DNA from: Paraburkholderia sp. UYCP14C
GTDB lineage: Bacteria > Pseudomonadota > Gammaproteobacteria > Burkholderiales > Burkholderiaceae
Length of the DNA stretch: 64,000 nt
Direction of reading: 5' to 3'
Assembly (NCBI RefSeq): GCF_004197395.1
Contig: NZ_SELS01000002.1
Coordinates: forward strand, 124,001 to 188,000
A model generated the notes under the pieces. It searched no databases, was not told the DNA's origin, and worked only from the letters and a program-made list of their open reading frames with translations. Shown one piece after another: positions 1 through 10,109 of the stretch. How positions within the stretch are numbered: the first letter of the stretch is position 1; every line of letters starts with the position of its first letter. The translations under genes were made by a program, and so were the position numbers.

Positions 1-2
1 GC

Positions 3-140
3 CGCCGCATGAACTCGATGAGCCAGGGCGGCCAGCCGGTCGACGTCGCGCAAACCATCGCGTGGCTCGCGCATCCGGGCTCGGCCGGCGTGACGGGCCA
101 GGTCGTGCGCGTGTGCGGTCAAAGCCTGATCGGCGCCTGA
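3..140 (+). CDS. C-terminal end of a FabG-like short-chain dehydrogenase (5' cut by window)
   Basis: Only the last 45 codons are in the window, ending with TGA at 138-140. The tail resembles the end of short-chain dehydrogenase/reductases of the 3-oxoacyl-ACP reductase type: a segment with [16 protein letters not shown] followed by [12 protein letters not shown], the strand that normally follows the substrate loop. It is eight bases from the MaoC-like gene and in the same direction, so the two are probably co-transcribed. In Burkholderiaceae a FabG-like reductase, a MaoC hydratase and a thiolase often form one fatty-acid unit. The catalytic Ser-Tyr-Lys part lies outside the window, so the family call rests on the tail and the neighbours. 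Confidence 0.65.
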   Translation, partial: RRMNSMSQGGQPVDVAQTIAWLAHPGSAGVTGQVVRVCGQSLIGA

Positions 141-148
141 ACGGGAGC

Positions 149-1090
149 ATGGGCATGGACGAACCGCGTGATCCGTTCGGCAGCCGTCATCTCGCGCCCG
201 CGCCGGGCGGCGACGGCGCGCGGCCGAAAACCGTCGTCATCGACACGCTGCCCGCGCCGGCGAAGCTGTACGGGCGCGCGCTGACGGGCATCGTCAAGCG
301 CGGCCGCGACTCGCGGCTGCCGCCGTTGCGGCTCGTGCGCCCCGCCGTCGCGCTCGAGCCCGGCCCCGTGTGGCGCTATGCGCGCGTATGCGGCTTCATC
401 CCCGAGCACGGCGTGCCGCTCACCTACCCGCATCTGCTGGCGTTTCCGTTGCATCTGCTGATGCTGACCGACCCCGCGTTTCCATGGCCCGCGCTCGGCC
501 TCGTGCATCTGGCCAATCACGTGCGGCTGCGCCGGCCGCTCGCGTACAAGGACCTGTTGCGCATCGAGGTCGAATTCGGCGCGCTGCTGCGTCACGACAA
601 GGGCCAGGCGTTCGTCGTGCATACCCGCATCTATCGACGCGGCGAGGCGGTGTGGGACGGCGACAGCGTTTATCTGAAGCGCGCGGTGCCGGCGCTCGGC
701 TATCCGCTCGAAGCGCTGACGCTCGGCCCCGAGCGGTTGCAGCGGATCGCGCGCTGGCAGCTCGCGCCGCAACTGGGCCGCGATTACGCGAGCGTGTCGG
801 GCGACTACAACCCGATCCACATGAGTGCGTTGTCGGCGAAGGCGTTCGGCTTTCCGCGCGCGATCGCGCACGGCATGTGGACGCTTGCGCGCGCCGCGTC
901 GTCGCTGCAGCCGCCCAAGCCGCTCGCCGAAGCGACGCTCGCCGCCGAGTTCAAGGTGCCGATGCTGCTGCCGGGCGAAGCGTCGCTGTGGAGCGCGTCG
1001 CCGTCGTTGATCGAGCGCGATCTCGAGGTGCGCGATATTGCCGGGGAGAAGCCGCATTTGCGCGGGCGCATGCAGTGGCGGCTGCTGTGA
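149..1090 (+). CDS. MaoC-like (R)-specific enoyl-CoA hydratase / dehydratase
   Basis: A protein of 313 residues. The C-terminal part carries the hydratase-2 motif of MaoC hot-dog enzymes, with SGDYNPIH at about residues 217-224 followed by GFPRAIAHGMW. The Asp and His of this motif are the expected catalytic pair for adding water to a trans-2-enoyl thioester. The length fits a double hot-dog protein with a diverged N-terminal half. The ATG at 149 was chosen because it follows the upstream stop by eight bases and has a weak GGGAGC ribosome site; the frame stays open upstream only inside the preceding gene. With the FabG-like reductase before it and the thiolase 77 bp after it, a role in a beta-oxidation-like or 3-hydroxyacyl pathway is likely. 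Chain-length preference cannot be read from the sequence. Confidence 0.85.
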   Translation: MGMDEPRDPFGSRHLAPAPGGDGARPKTVVIDTLPAPAKLYGRALTGIVKRGRDSRLPPLRLVRPAVALEPGPVWRYARVCGFIPEHGVPLTYPHLLAFPLHLLMLTDPAFPWPALGLVHLANHVRLRRPLAYKDLLRIEVEFGALLRHDKGQAFVVHTRIYRRGEAVWDGDSVYLKRAVPALGYPLEALTLGPERLQRIARWQLAPQLGRDYASVSGDYNPIHMSALSAKAFGFPRAIAHGMWTLARAASSLQPPKPLAEATLAAEFKVPMLLPGEASLWSASPSLIERDLEVRDIAGEKPHLRGRMQWRLL

Positions 1091-1167
1091 GGTGTGAGCG
1101 CGCCGTTCGCAGCGTGTGCAGCGTGTGCATCGACCAATAATCTGGGAACGACCCAAAGGAGCCGAGC

Positions 1168-2469
1168 ATGTCCCACCCGCAACCCGCCGTGCGCCGCGTC
1201 GCCATCGTCGGGGGCAACCGGATTCCGTTTGCCCGCTCGAACACCGCGTATGCGAGCGCATCGAATCAGGACATGCTGACGTTCACGCTGCAAGGGCTGA
1301 TCGATCGCTACGACCTGCACGGCGTGCGTCTGGGCGAAGTCGCGGCGGGCGCGGTGATCAAGCACTCGCGCGACTTCAACCTGACGCGCGAGTCCGTGCT
1401 GTCCACCACGCTCGCGAAGGAAACCCCCGCCTACGACGTGCAGCAGGCCTGCGGCACCGGCCTCGAAGCCGCGCTCCTCGTCGCCGGCAAGATCGCGCTC
1501 GGGCAGATCGACGCGGGCATCGCGGGCGGCGTCGATACCACCTCCGACGCGCCGATCGGCGTCAACGAGCGCATGCGCAAGATCCTGCTCGAAGCGAATC
1601 GCGGCAGGAGCACGGGCGAGCGTATCGCCGCGTTCAGCAGGCTGCGGCCCGGCATGTTCTTCAAGCCGCTGTTGCCGCGCAACGTCGAGCCGCGCACGGG
1701 GCTGTCGATGGGCGAGCATTGCGAGCTGATGGCCAAGCGCTGGAACATTTCGCGCGAGGCGCAGGACGTGCTCGCGTTCGAGAGCCATCGCAAGCTCGCC
1801 GATGCTTACGCGCGCGGCTTCGTCAACGATCTGATGACGCCGTACAAAGGCCTCGCGCGCGACAACAACCTGCGCGCCGACCTGTCGCTCGAAAAGCTGT
1901 CGAGTCTGAAGCCGGTGTTCGACCGCGACGCCGGCACGCTGACCGCCGGCAATTCGACGCCGCTGACCGACGGCGCGTCCGCGGTGCTGCTCGCGAGCGA
2001 AGCGTGGGCGGCCGAGCGCGGCCTGTCGGTGCTCGCGTATCTGAGCTGGTCGGAAACCGCGGCGGTCGACTTTTTCGACAAGCGGGAAGGCCTGTTGATG
2101 GCGCCCGCCTACGCGGTGCCGCGCATGCTCGCGCGCGCCGGACTCGCGTTGCAGGACTTCGATTTCTATGAGATCCACGAAGCGTTCGCGGCCCAGGTGT
2201 TGTGCACGCTCGCGGCATGGCAGGATGACGAATATTGCCGCACGCAGCTTGGCCTCGCCGGCGCGCTCGGCGCGATCGATCGCGCGAAGCTCAACGTGAA
2301 TGGCGGCTCGCTCGCGACCGGCCATCCGTTCGCGGCGACGGGCGGACGGATCGTCGCCGCGCTCGCGAAGATGCTCGCGCAGCTCGACAAGCCGGCCGGC
2401 AGCGCACGCGGGCTGATCTCGATCTGCGCGGCGGGCGGCCAGGGGGTCGTCGCGATCGTGGAACGCTAG
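1168..2469 (+). CDS. Acetyl-CoA C-acyltransferase (FadI-like thiolase)
   Basis: A thiolase of 433 residues. The nucleophilic Cys is residue 95 in QQACGTGLEAAL, the active-site His is residue 386 in GHPFAATGGR, and the second Cys is residue 420 in ICAAGGQG. All three catalytic residues are therefore present. Such enzymes cleave 3-ketoacyl-CoA with CoA, or condense two acyl-CoA in reverse. The length is closer to the FadI group than to the shorter biosynthetic PhaA group. An AAGGAG ribosome site precedes the ATG. The fadD-like ligase follows after 36 bp, which supports an operon for fatty-acid activation and breakdown. Confidence 0.93.
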   Translation: MSHPQPAVRRVAIVGGNRIPFARSNTAYASASNQDMLTFTLQGLIDRYDLHGVRLGEVAAGAVIKHSRDFNLTRESVLSTTLAKETPAYDVQQACGTGLEAALLVAGKIALGQIDAGIAGGVDTTSDAPIGVNERMRKILLEANRGRSTGERIAAFSRLRPGMFFKPLLPRNVEPRTGLSMGEHCELMAKRWNISREAQDVLAFESHRKLADAYARGFVNDLMTPYKGLARDNNLRADLSLEKLSSLKPVFDRDAGTLTAGNSTPLTDGASAVLLASEAWAAERGLSVLAYLSWSETAAVDFFDKREGLLMAPAYAVPRMLARAGLALQDFDFYEIHEAFAAQVLCTLAAWQDDEYCRTQLGLAGALGAIDRAKLNVNGGSLATGHPFAATGGRIVAALAKMLAQLDKPAGSARGLISICAAGGQGVVAIVER

Positions 2470-2505
2470 CGCGGCAGCGGATACCAACACTTCAGGAGAC
2501 AACCG

Positions 2506-4269
<1,764 letters not shown>

Positions 4270-4372
4270 CGGGAATAAGCGTTGCTTCGAAGCGTTATTG
4301 CTGTGTTGCTTCGCTTTTTCCTTTCTGCCTTGCACGTTGCATGAGCGGCTGCGTCACTTTCTGGAGAAATTC

Positions 4373-5314
4373 ATGAAGCATCGCCTGTCCGCCCGTTCGC
4401 ATCGCCGGCGGCAATGCTTGCTGCCGGGTGCGCTGCTCGTCGCGACCACCCTGCTGTCGATGCCGGCGGCCTTCGCGCAGAATGACGACCGCCCGCCCCC
4501 GCTCGACGCCGCGAGCGTCGTCAAGCCGCCCACCACGCCGGCCGCTCAGGTCGGCAAGCTGACGCTCGACCGGCAGGTCAAATGGCTGCGCGCCGCCCAG
4601 CAAAGCGGCGCGCTCGAACAACTCGACGACGCGCAACTGGTCGCGCTGTTCCAGTCGCTGGATCCGCTGACGCTGCCGCGCTATATCAAGGAGGGGCCGA
4701 ACGGCTATCCATCGTACGAGTTCACGATGTCGCGCTCCGAACGCATTCGCGGCATATGGCCCAACAAATCCGATCACATGCTCGTGCGGGTCGCGCACGA
4801 CCCGCTGCGCATCTACGCGAAGTGGCTGCCCGACGGCGCGCACGCGGGACAGGAAATCATCTACGACGAATCGAAGCGCAGCGACGAAACGTACGGCCAC
4901 CTCGGCGGCGTCATGAGCGTGATTCCCTTGTGGACCTCGCTGACCGGCGTGCTCGCACGCTCGCAATCGAATCACACCGTACGCGATCTCGGCACCGAGT
5001 ACGTCGCCGATCAATACCTGAGCGAAGGAAAAAAATACGCCGAGGCCGGCTTGCCGCGTTCGACGCAGATCGAAGTGAAGACGATCGACGGCGTGCGCGT
5101 CGTCGCGTTCACGTTCGAAACGCCGGTCGGCCAGCCGCAGTTCTACGCGAAAAAGGAAACGCTCGGGCTCGATCTGCGGCATCCGTTCTTTCGCAGCGTC
5201 GAGTCTTACGACAACGACGGCAAGCTGTTCGAGCAGATCGTGTTCGAGAGCATCACGCCGAAGACCTTCGACGCTTCGACCTTCGATCCGAAGAACAAGA
5301 ACTATAAGTTCTAG
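4373..5314 (+). CDS. Exported DUF1571-family protein
   Basis: A protein of 313 residues with an Arg-rich N terminus (MKHRLSARSHRRR), a hydrophobic stretch and an AFAQ cleavage site near residue 37, so it is probably exported. The body contains the DUF1571 pattern: TMSRSERIRG, then MLVRVAHDPLRIYAKWL and GQEIIYDESK. DUF1571 is thought to fold like the LolA/LolB lipoprotein-binding proteins, but no function is established. The ATG at 4373 was preferred over a start at 4298 because a GGAG ribosome site and the signal peptide begin there. It is 103 bp after fadD on the same strand. The last bases overlap the end of the convergent gene at 5311. Confidence 0.75.
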   Translation: MKHRLSARSHRRRQCLLPGALLVATTLLSMPAAFAQNDDRPPPLDAASVVKPPTTPAAQVGKLTLDRQVKWLRAAQQSGALEQLDDAQLVALFQSLDPLTLPRYIKEGPNGYPSYEFTMSRSERIRGIWPNKSDHMLVRVAHDPLRIYAKWLPDGAHAGQEIIYDESKRSDETYGHLGGVMSVIPLWTSLTGVLARSQSNHTVRDLGTEYVADQYLSEGKKYAEAGLPRSTQIEVKTIDGVRVVAFTFETPVGQPQFYAKKETLGLDLRHPFFRSVESYDNDGKLFEQIVFESITPKTFDASTFDPKNKNYKF

Positions 5315-5733
5315 CCGCGCGGCGTCAGCGCGAAGGCCACGTGGGCGGGTTGAGCATGCAGCCCCGCGCGCGCTTCGTGCCGATGCTCGACGAAGCGGCC
5401 CGTGCGAAGCGCGAGGTGTTGCAGGACGAAGTAATCGGACGCGCGCGTGAAGCCGATCAGTGCGGGCGGCGCGTGCGGGGTGCGGCCATCGCCTAGCAGC
5501 GGCGCGAGTGTGGTGAACCAGAGCGCGCCGGCATCGTCGCCGGTTTCGAAGGTCGGCAAGCGAAGATGCGCGGCATAGCGTGCGAACGACGCGCCGCATT
5601 CGAGCGTCGAGTCGACGATCGCGAACGCGCGTGCATCGTCGGCGCACGCGGCGGCTTGCGCGAGCCACGGCCATGCGCCGCCCGCGGCCGTCGCGAGCCA
5701 TGCGCCGGTGAGCATGAAAGTGCGTCGATCCAT
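5311..5733 (-). CDS. Small exported protein of unknown function
   Basis: A protein of 140 residues with a twin-arginine-like signal (MDRRTFMLTGAWLATAAGG) and an AQAA cleavage site near residue 28. The mature part has two Cys (ACADD and LECGAS) and no CXXCH heme motif. I do not recognise the family. It sits downstream of the 4-cresol dehydrogenase-like gene on the same strand with a gap of 72 bp, so it may belong to the same unit and reach the periplasm like that flavoprotein's usual partner. It overlaps the end of the convergent DUF1571 gene by 4 bp. It cannot replace the cytochrome subunit of the cresol enzyme because no heme site is visible. Confidence 0.6.
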   Translation of the reverse strand: MDRRTFMLTGAWLATAAGGAWPWLAQAAACADDARAFAIVDSTLECGASFARYAAHLRLPTFETGDDAGALWFTTLAPLLGDGRTPHAPPALIGFTRASDYFVLQHLALRTGRFVEHRHEARAGLHAQPAHVAFALTPRG

Positions 5734-5805
5734 TGATCGTGTGCGTCCCTTTTCGTTGCGGTTCGGTTTGCGGTTCGGTTTGCCTTGCCAGTACGCACGT
5801 GTCGC

Positions 5806-7383
5806 TCACGTGTACCCTCGCCGGTCGCGCCATGCCGCCGGCCAGATGCCCTGCTTGCCCGGCGCGAGAATGCCGTTCGGGTCGAGCGTATCTTTCAGCG
5901 TTTCCGCGAAGCGCAGCAACGCGCCGTCGTTGAAGCTGTATTGCGCGGCCGCGAAATCCATGTACGCGAGATGCGCGCGATATTCGCCGTAGCCGGCCGC
6001 GCGCGCATCGCTCATCAGCGAGCGCAGCAGCGCGCCGGCCTGCTCCACCTGGTTCGCGTCGTCACGATCGAAGATCGCCGCGAAAATGTGATGCAGATGC
6101 CGCGCACCCGCCGTGAAGCCGCCGTAGTAATCGAAGCCGTATTCCGCGGCGCGCGCTTTCACCATCGTGTACTGGCGCATCGCGTCGCGCCCCGTCGCCG
6201 GACAGATCGGCGCGAAGTCGACGTGCGCGCCCGCGCCGCCGCGCCAGTCGAGCATGCGAAACGCGGTCATGGCGGGAATGCCGGCCATGTTGCGGTCGCC
6301 GCCGCCGGTCGGCTGCGCATCGCCCGCATAACGCGCCGCCGCGAGCCGCGCCTCGGGCACCCGCGCGAATGCGCGCTCGATCAACGCGTAGCGCGCGTCG
6401 ATCAACTCGGGCGTGCCGTACAGCGCGAAATGCAGGTTCCAGCGCCCGACGCCGAGTTTGTCGAGCATCGCCTGCACCGCGCTCTCGGGCATCGCGCCCG
6501 TGCCGTCGTACCACTGTCGGCGTGGCGACAGGCTCGCCGCGCGCCGCAAGCCGCCCTCGATCACCGCGTGATTACGGATCGTGCCGTCGAGCCGCAGCGG
6601 CCGCAGCGTCTCGACGATCGCCTCCAGATCGGCCTCGCGTCGAAACTGGATTTCGCCGAGCAGGTACGCGGGCGGCGCGGGCATCAGCCACACACCGAGC
6701 TTCGTGACGATGCCGTAGTTCGACTGCATGAACATCGCATCGAACGACGGTCCGTAGCCCGGCTGATACAACTGCCACGCAGTGCCGATCTCGATGCCGC
6801 CCATGCCGGTGCGCAGCACGTCGCCGTTGGCGAGCACCACCTCCATGCCGCATTGCGCGGCCGCGTGGTCGCCGTAGTCGGTATAGCCGAAGCCGCGCTC
6901 GAGCGTGTTGCCGACCACGCTGCCCCAGCCGGCGGCCGGTGGATCGACCCACAGCTTGTAGCCTTTGTCGCGCAGATGCGCGTACAGATCGAAGTAGCTG
7001 ACGCCGGGTTCGACGAGCGCATAGGCGAGGGTTTCGTCGACTTCGAGAATGCGGTTCATGCGCTGCAAGTCGAGCACGACCGAGCCGGTCAGACGCGGCG
7101 CGGCGCCGCCGTACGCGAAGTTGCGCCCGGTCGACACGGTCCACAGCGGAATCCGGTATTGATTGGCGACGCGCAGCACCGCGCGGATTTCATCGACCGA
7201 CGCGGGCAGCAGCGCGGCGCTGGCGGCAAACGCGGCTCGCTCGCCAGGCGCGAACGGATCGACATAGGCGGCGAGGCCGGCGGCGGAACTCAGCACATGC
7301 GCGTCACCGACGATCGCGCGCCAGCCGGCGAGTGCGCGGTCGAACTGTGCGGCGGACAGGTTGGGCGGCAGCGTCTGGGGCAA
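5806..7383 (-). CDS. FAD-linked oxidoreductase, 4-cresol dehydrogenase (PchF) / vanillyl-alcohol oxidase type
   Basis: A flavoprotein of 525 residues from a TTG start at 7383. PchF-type enzymes are about 520 residues, and the match runs along the whole chain: STGRNFAYGG at residues 84-93 in the FAD-binding domain, CGMEVVLANGDVLRTGMGG, GYGPSFDAMFMQSNYGI, FWLMP-like WLMPAPPA, DWRGGAGAHVDFAPI and the C-terminal DPNGILAPGKQGIW. These enzymes oxidise para-alkylphenols by hydride transfer to a covalently bound flavin and pass electrons to a small cytochrome c (PchC). The TTG is favoured because AAGGAGA lies seven bases upstream; an ATG at 7494 would add a 37-residue Arg/Ala-rich leader with no homology. 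No cytochrome gene is nearby, so the substrate and electron acceptor are open. Confidence 0.85.
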   Translation of the reverse strand: MPQTLPPNLSAAQFDRALAGWRAIVGDAHVLSSAAGLAAYVDPFAPGERAAFAASAALLPASVDEIRAVLRVANQYRIPLWTVSTGRNFAYGGAAPRLTGSVVLDLQRMNRILEVDETLAYALVEPGVSYFDLYAHLRDKGYKLWVDPPAAGWGSVVGNTLERGFGYTDYGDHAAAQCGMEVVLANGDVLRTGMGGIEIGTAWQLYQPGYGPSFDAMFMQSNYGIVTKLGVWLMPAPPAYLLGEIQFRREADLEAIVETLRPLRLDGTIRNHAVIEGGLRRAASLSPRRQWYDGTGAMPESAVQAMLDKLGVGRWNLHFALYGTPELIDARYALIERAFARVPEARLAAARYAGDAQPTGGGDRNMAGIPAMTAFRMLDWRGGAGAHVDFAPICPATGRDAMRQYTMVKARAAEYGFDYYGGFTAGARHLHHIFAAIFDRDDANQVEQAGALLRSLMSDARAAGYGEYRAHLAYMDFAAAQYSFNDGALLRFAETLKDTLDPNGILAPGKQGIWPAAWRDRRGYT

Positions 7384-7538
7384 GGCGTCTCCTTGTCGGG
7401 CGACCGGCTGCGGGCGACCGGCATCGGGCAACCGGCTGCGGACGGCTGCGGACGGGCGGCTGCGGGTGGCGCGTGCGGCCCGCGCAGGCAGCAATTCACG
7501 CGTCGCCGCTGACGGCCTTTACGACACGCTACCGCCTG

Positions 7539-8444
7539 CTACTGCTGCCACGTCTCAGGCTTTCCACCGAGTGCGCTGCACACGTCCATCGCGATCTCGC
7601 GCAACTTGCCTTCCGCGATCGCGCCGGACAGCGCGTAACCCAGGCCGTCGCTGATCCAGTAGAAGGTGCGGCGATTGCCATCGCGAAACAGGCGGAACAT
7701 GGTTTCGTCGCGCGTGACGCCGGTCACGTACAGCGTCAGGCGCGCACCGGCCTGGTTCTCGTACATGAACTGCGCGGCCGGTCCGGCCTCGCCCGGCAAC
7801 AGCCGGCCGCCCACCAGCGAATAACCATACTCCTGCAGAGACGGCACCGACAGCGGCCGGTTCAGCCGCTTCGACAGCCACGAGATCAGATGCTCCTCTT
7901 CGCTCGCGGCGACTTCGACCGGATGACGCCGCTCCGGCGAGTACACCGCGTATGCGATATCCGCGCGCTGCGCAAATCCGGCCGGTTGGCCGCCGGAACC
8001 GCTCCACGCGGCGCCGGTCAGCCGCGGCGCGAGCGGACCGAGCGCCAGCGCGAGCCCGGCACCGGCCGCGAGCCAGCAGGCGGCGAGACCCACGCGCTGC
8101 CACCATGGCCGCGTACGCCGTACGACGATGAAAGCGGGCTCCTCCGCATCCGTGGACTGGCTGCCTGCATAGGATCGCTCGACGCGCTCGGCGGCTTGCT
8201 GTTCATCGTCCCACTCCCCTGCTTGCGCTTGCCGCGCATCCCCGACCGGCACGCCGCACAGCGCCCGCAGCGCCGCCTTCTGCGCGCGCCACGCGGCGAC
8301 GCGCGCGGCGGCCTGCGGATGCTCGCGAAGCTGCCTTTCGATCGCGGCGCGCCGCTCTTCCGGCAATTCGCCATCGACATAGGCCGACAGCGCGCGCGGA
8401 TCGAGCTCGTCGGGCAAGCCAGAATCGAAATCGTCGTTGTTCAT
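7539..8444 (-). CDS. Membrane anti-sigma factor
   Basis: A protein of 301 residues encoded directly after the ECF sigma gene; the two overlap as TAATG (stop at 8446-8444, start at 8444), which implies translational coupling. The N terminus (SAYVDGELPEERRAAIERQL, then EHPQAAARVAAW) matches the cytoplasmic anti-sigma domain. The usual HxxxCxxC zinc motif is absent, so this is a non-zinc version. A single membrane segment (GLAACWLAAGAGLALALG) lies near residue 122-140, followed by a periplasmic part that probably senses a signal. Longer upstream reading in this frame is only overlap with the sigma gene. Confidence 0.85.
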   Translation of the reverse strand: MNNDDFDSGLPDELDPRALSAYVDGELPEERRAAIERQLREHPQAAARVAAWRAQKAALRALCGVPVGDARQAQAGEWDDEQQAAERVERSYAGSQSTDAEEPAFIVVRRTRPWWQRVGLAACWLAAGAGLALALGPLAPRLTGAAWSGSGGQPAGFAQRADIAYAVYSPERRHPVEVAASEEEHLISWLSKRLNRPLSVPSLQEYGYSLVGGRLLPGEAGPAAQFMYENQAGARLTLYVTGVTRDETMFRLFRDGNRRTFYWISDGLGYALSGAIAEGKLREIAMDVCSALGGKPETWQQ

Positions 8445-9004
8445 TATCGGTTTCTCACCACTTTCAGCGGCGCGACCTTGTGGGCCGCCCGCGGCGCAGC
8501 GGGCTGCGGTCCGTGCATCGGCCCCGGCGGCTCCTCGCCCAGCAACGCGCGCATGTGCTCGCGCGCCCGCGACAGCCGCGACATCACCGTACCGATCGGC
8601 ACCCCCAGCGCGCTCGACGCCTCCTGGTACGTCAGCTCCTCGACACATACCAGCAGCAGCACCTCACGCTGCTCGAGCGGCAGGCAGTACAGCGCGCGCT
8701 GCACGTCGCGCAGCATCAGACCGTCGACCTCGCCGCGCGGCGCCTCGAGATTGCGCCACGGCGCGCTTTCCTCGTCGACGGCGATTTCGCGGCGCCCGCG
8801 CAACTGGTCGATGTACAGATGCCGCAGGATCGTCAGCAGCCACGCGCGCAGGTTGCTGTTCGGCCGGAACGCCGACCAGCGCGCGAGTGCACGCTCCGCC
8901 GTATCCTGCACCAGATCGTCGGCCCAGGCGCGGTCACCCGTCAGTGCGCGCGCATAGCGGCGCAGCTGGGGCAGCCACGCGATCACTTCCGCTTCGAATG
9001 TCAC
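8444..9004 (-). CDS. ECF-family RNA polymerase sigma factor
   Basis: A sigma factor of 186 residues from a GTG at 9004. Region 2 shows RRYARALTGDRAWADDLVQ and ends in the -10 recognition segment; region 4 shows LPLEQREVLLLV followed by the helix-turn-helix YQEASSALGVPIGTVMSRL. The frame stays open to 9340, but that extension is Arg/Gln-rich, lies over the upstream peptide gene in another frame and has no sigma homology. The gene is 26 bp after the small exported peptide gene and overlaps the anti-sigma gene. The three-gene unit is preceded by a promoter of ECF type (see 9260-9285), so it probably controls itself. Confidence 0.88.
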   Translation of the reverse strand: MTFEAEVIAWLPQLRRYARALTGDRAWADDLVQDTAERALARWSAFRPNSNLRAWLLTILRHLYIDQLRGRREIAVDEESAPWRNLEAPRGEVDGLMLRDVQRALYCLPLEQREVLLLVCVEELTYQEASSALGVPIGTVMSRLSRAREHMRALLGEEPPGPMHGPQPAAPRAAHKVAPLKVVRNR

Positions 9005-9030
9005 CCGGTGTGCCAGGCTCGGTCGCGGCG

Positions 9031-9168
9031 TTAGTAGCCGCCGCCGCTGCTGTTGCTGTTGCTGCTCGAGCCCGACGCGGCGTTGTCGGGATCGGCCGCG
9101 TGCGCGAAGGAGCCGCACGCGAGCGCGAGCAGGACGAAGAGCGCTGACAGAATACGGGATGCTTTCAT
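9031..9168 (-). CDS. Small exported peptide in front of the ECF sigma gene
   Basis: Only 45 residues: a signal peptide (MKASRILSALFVLLALACG with cleavage near SFAHA) and a short mature tail rich in Ser, Asn and Gly (SGSSSNSNSSGGGY). An AGGAGG ribosome site lies six bases before the ATG, stronger than any other in this unit. It is the first gene after the ECF-type promoter. Such short exported peptides next to ECF sigma factors recur in Burkholderiaceae, but I know no function for this one. Possible roles are a decoy or signal read by the anti-sigma factor, or a cell-surface peptide of the regulon. Confidence 0.7.
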   Translation of the reverse strand: MKASRILSALFVLLALACGSFAHAADPDNAASGSSSNSNSSGGGY

Positions 9169-9602
9169 GGTGAGCCTCCTGGCAGATGCCCGGCATGCGG
9201 TCGATCGACCGGCGCGGCGGGCGGCAGGCCGCGTCATGCGGTACTGCCATACTGGACTTAACGCCGCGATCGCCTGGTTTATTCCACCGCGGTCGCGGCG
9301 CTTTTCGCTGCGGTGTTTCGACGGGCTTCTTTTGCGGCACTTCGACGCCGTCGCGGTACGCAACACGCCCCTATGTTCTTCCTTTTCCGCCAACCCTGCC
9401 GGCAATGCCTGGAGAGACCGGAAGAAGTCGCCATTGACCAGCAGATTCGTAACTCAACGTTACAGTGCCGCGTTATCGGATGCTTATGTGCTCACAAGTC
9501 GTTATAGTGGACAAAATTCGCCCCGTCGACGCGTTCTGCCCCCGCATAGGGCAGAAAGGGTAAAATCGCAGCGAACCACCGTCTATCTAACCTGAATTGT
9601 CC
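9169..9602. other. Intergenic region between the ECF unit and the hfq2-like gene
   Basis: About 430 bp between divergent units. It holds the ECF-type promoter at 9260-9285 facing left. Facing right, a TATAGT box at 9503-9508 could serve the Hfq-like gene, but no good -35 element lies 16-18 bases before it. No coding frame with a ribosome site was seen. Confidence 0.5.
9260..9285 (-). promoter_or_regulatory. ECF-type promoter GGAAT-N17-CGTT of the sigma/anti-sigma unit
   Basis: On the minus strand GGAAT (9285-9281) is followed after exactly 17 bases by CGTT (9263-9260). This is the classical arrangement for many ECF sigma factors (-35 GGAAY, -10 CGTT). Transcription would begin near 9250 and give a leader of about 80 bases to the peptide gene at 9168. 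Its place directly upstream of the sigma operon suggests autoregulation. No other exact copy was found by eye near neighbouring genes. Confidence 0.65.
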
Positions 9603-10079
9603 ATGGCTTCCGCAGAATCGCATCCGCAAAACGACTTCATGAACGCTGCGCGCAAGGAACGAAAGCGCGTCGAGATCTATCTGGTCAACGGCATCCGCCT
9701 GACCGGATGCATCGAGTCGTTCGATCAGTACCTGGTGATGCTGCGCACGCCGGTTGGCCTGCAAGGCATCTACAAGCGCGCGATCTCCACGATCCAGCTC
9801 GACACCGGCACGCGGCCGGCGCCGCGCGCCGGCCGAACGTCGCATGGCGAACATGGCGCGCGCGGTCCGCATGGTTCGCGCGAACATCGCGAGCCGCGCG
9901 AGGGGCGTGAATCGTATGGCGCGCCGTCGGCAGAACGTGCGCCGGGCGAGCGCGGCGGCAACTCCGAGGGTCCGGTGGTCGTCACGCGGCGGCGGCGTCT
10001 GTTCGGCACCGGCGGCGAAGGCGGCAATCATGGTGGCAACAACCACGGCGGCGGCAGCGCCGGCGGCAATCACGAATAA
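9603..10079 (+). CDS. hfq2: Second Hfq-like RNA chaperone with long Gly-rich tail (Hfq2 type)
   Basis: A protein of 158 residues. The first 75 form an Sm fold like Hfq: an N-terminal helix with [20 protein letters not shown], the Sm1 segment [18 protein letters not shown] and the Sm2 segment IYKRAISTI, where canonical Hfq has YKHAISTV. The His-to-Arg change in Sm2 is of interest because this site contacts RNA on the proximal face. The remaining 80 residues are low-complexity, rich in Gly, His, Arg and Glu, and probably disordered. Burkholderia is known to have two Hfq proteins, of which Hfq2 has such an extension. The ATG at 9603 is used; a TTG six bases earlier is possible. A convergent small gene follows. 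Confidence 0.85.
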   Translation: MASAESHPQNDFMNAARKERKRVEIYLVNGIRLTGCIESFDQYLVMLRTPVGLQGIYKRAISTIQLDTGTRPAPRAGRTSHGEHGARGPHGSREHREPREGRESYGAPSAERAPGERGGNSEGPVVVTRRRRLFGTGGEGGNHGGNNHGGGSAGGNHE

Positions 10080-10109
10080 ATACGACGAAGCGGTAACGGC
10101 CGCGCCTCG

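Noticed and set aside
5311..5733. Cytochrome subunit for the flavoprotein
   Set aside because: No CXXCH motif; the two Cys are far apart.
7384..7494. Start of the cresol-dehydrogenase-like protein at an ATG at 7494
   Set aside because: The added 37 residues are Arg/Ala-rich and match nothing, while the TTG at 7383 has a near-ideal ribosome site and gives the family length.
9005..9340. N-terminal extension of the ECF sigma factor with a Gln run
   Set aside because: The Gln/Arg-rich stretch is the out-of-frame reading of the small exported peptide gene, which has its own signal peptide and strong ribosome site.
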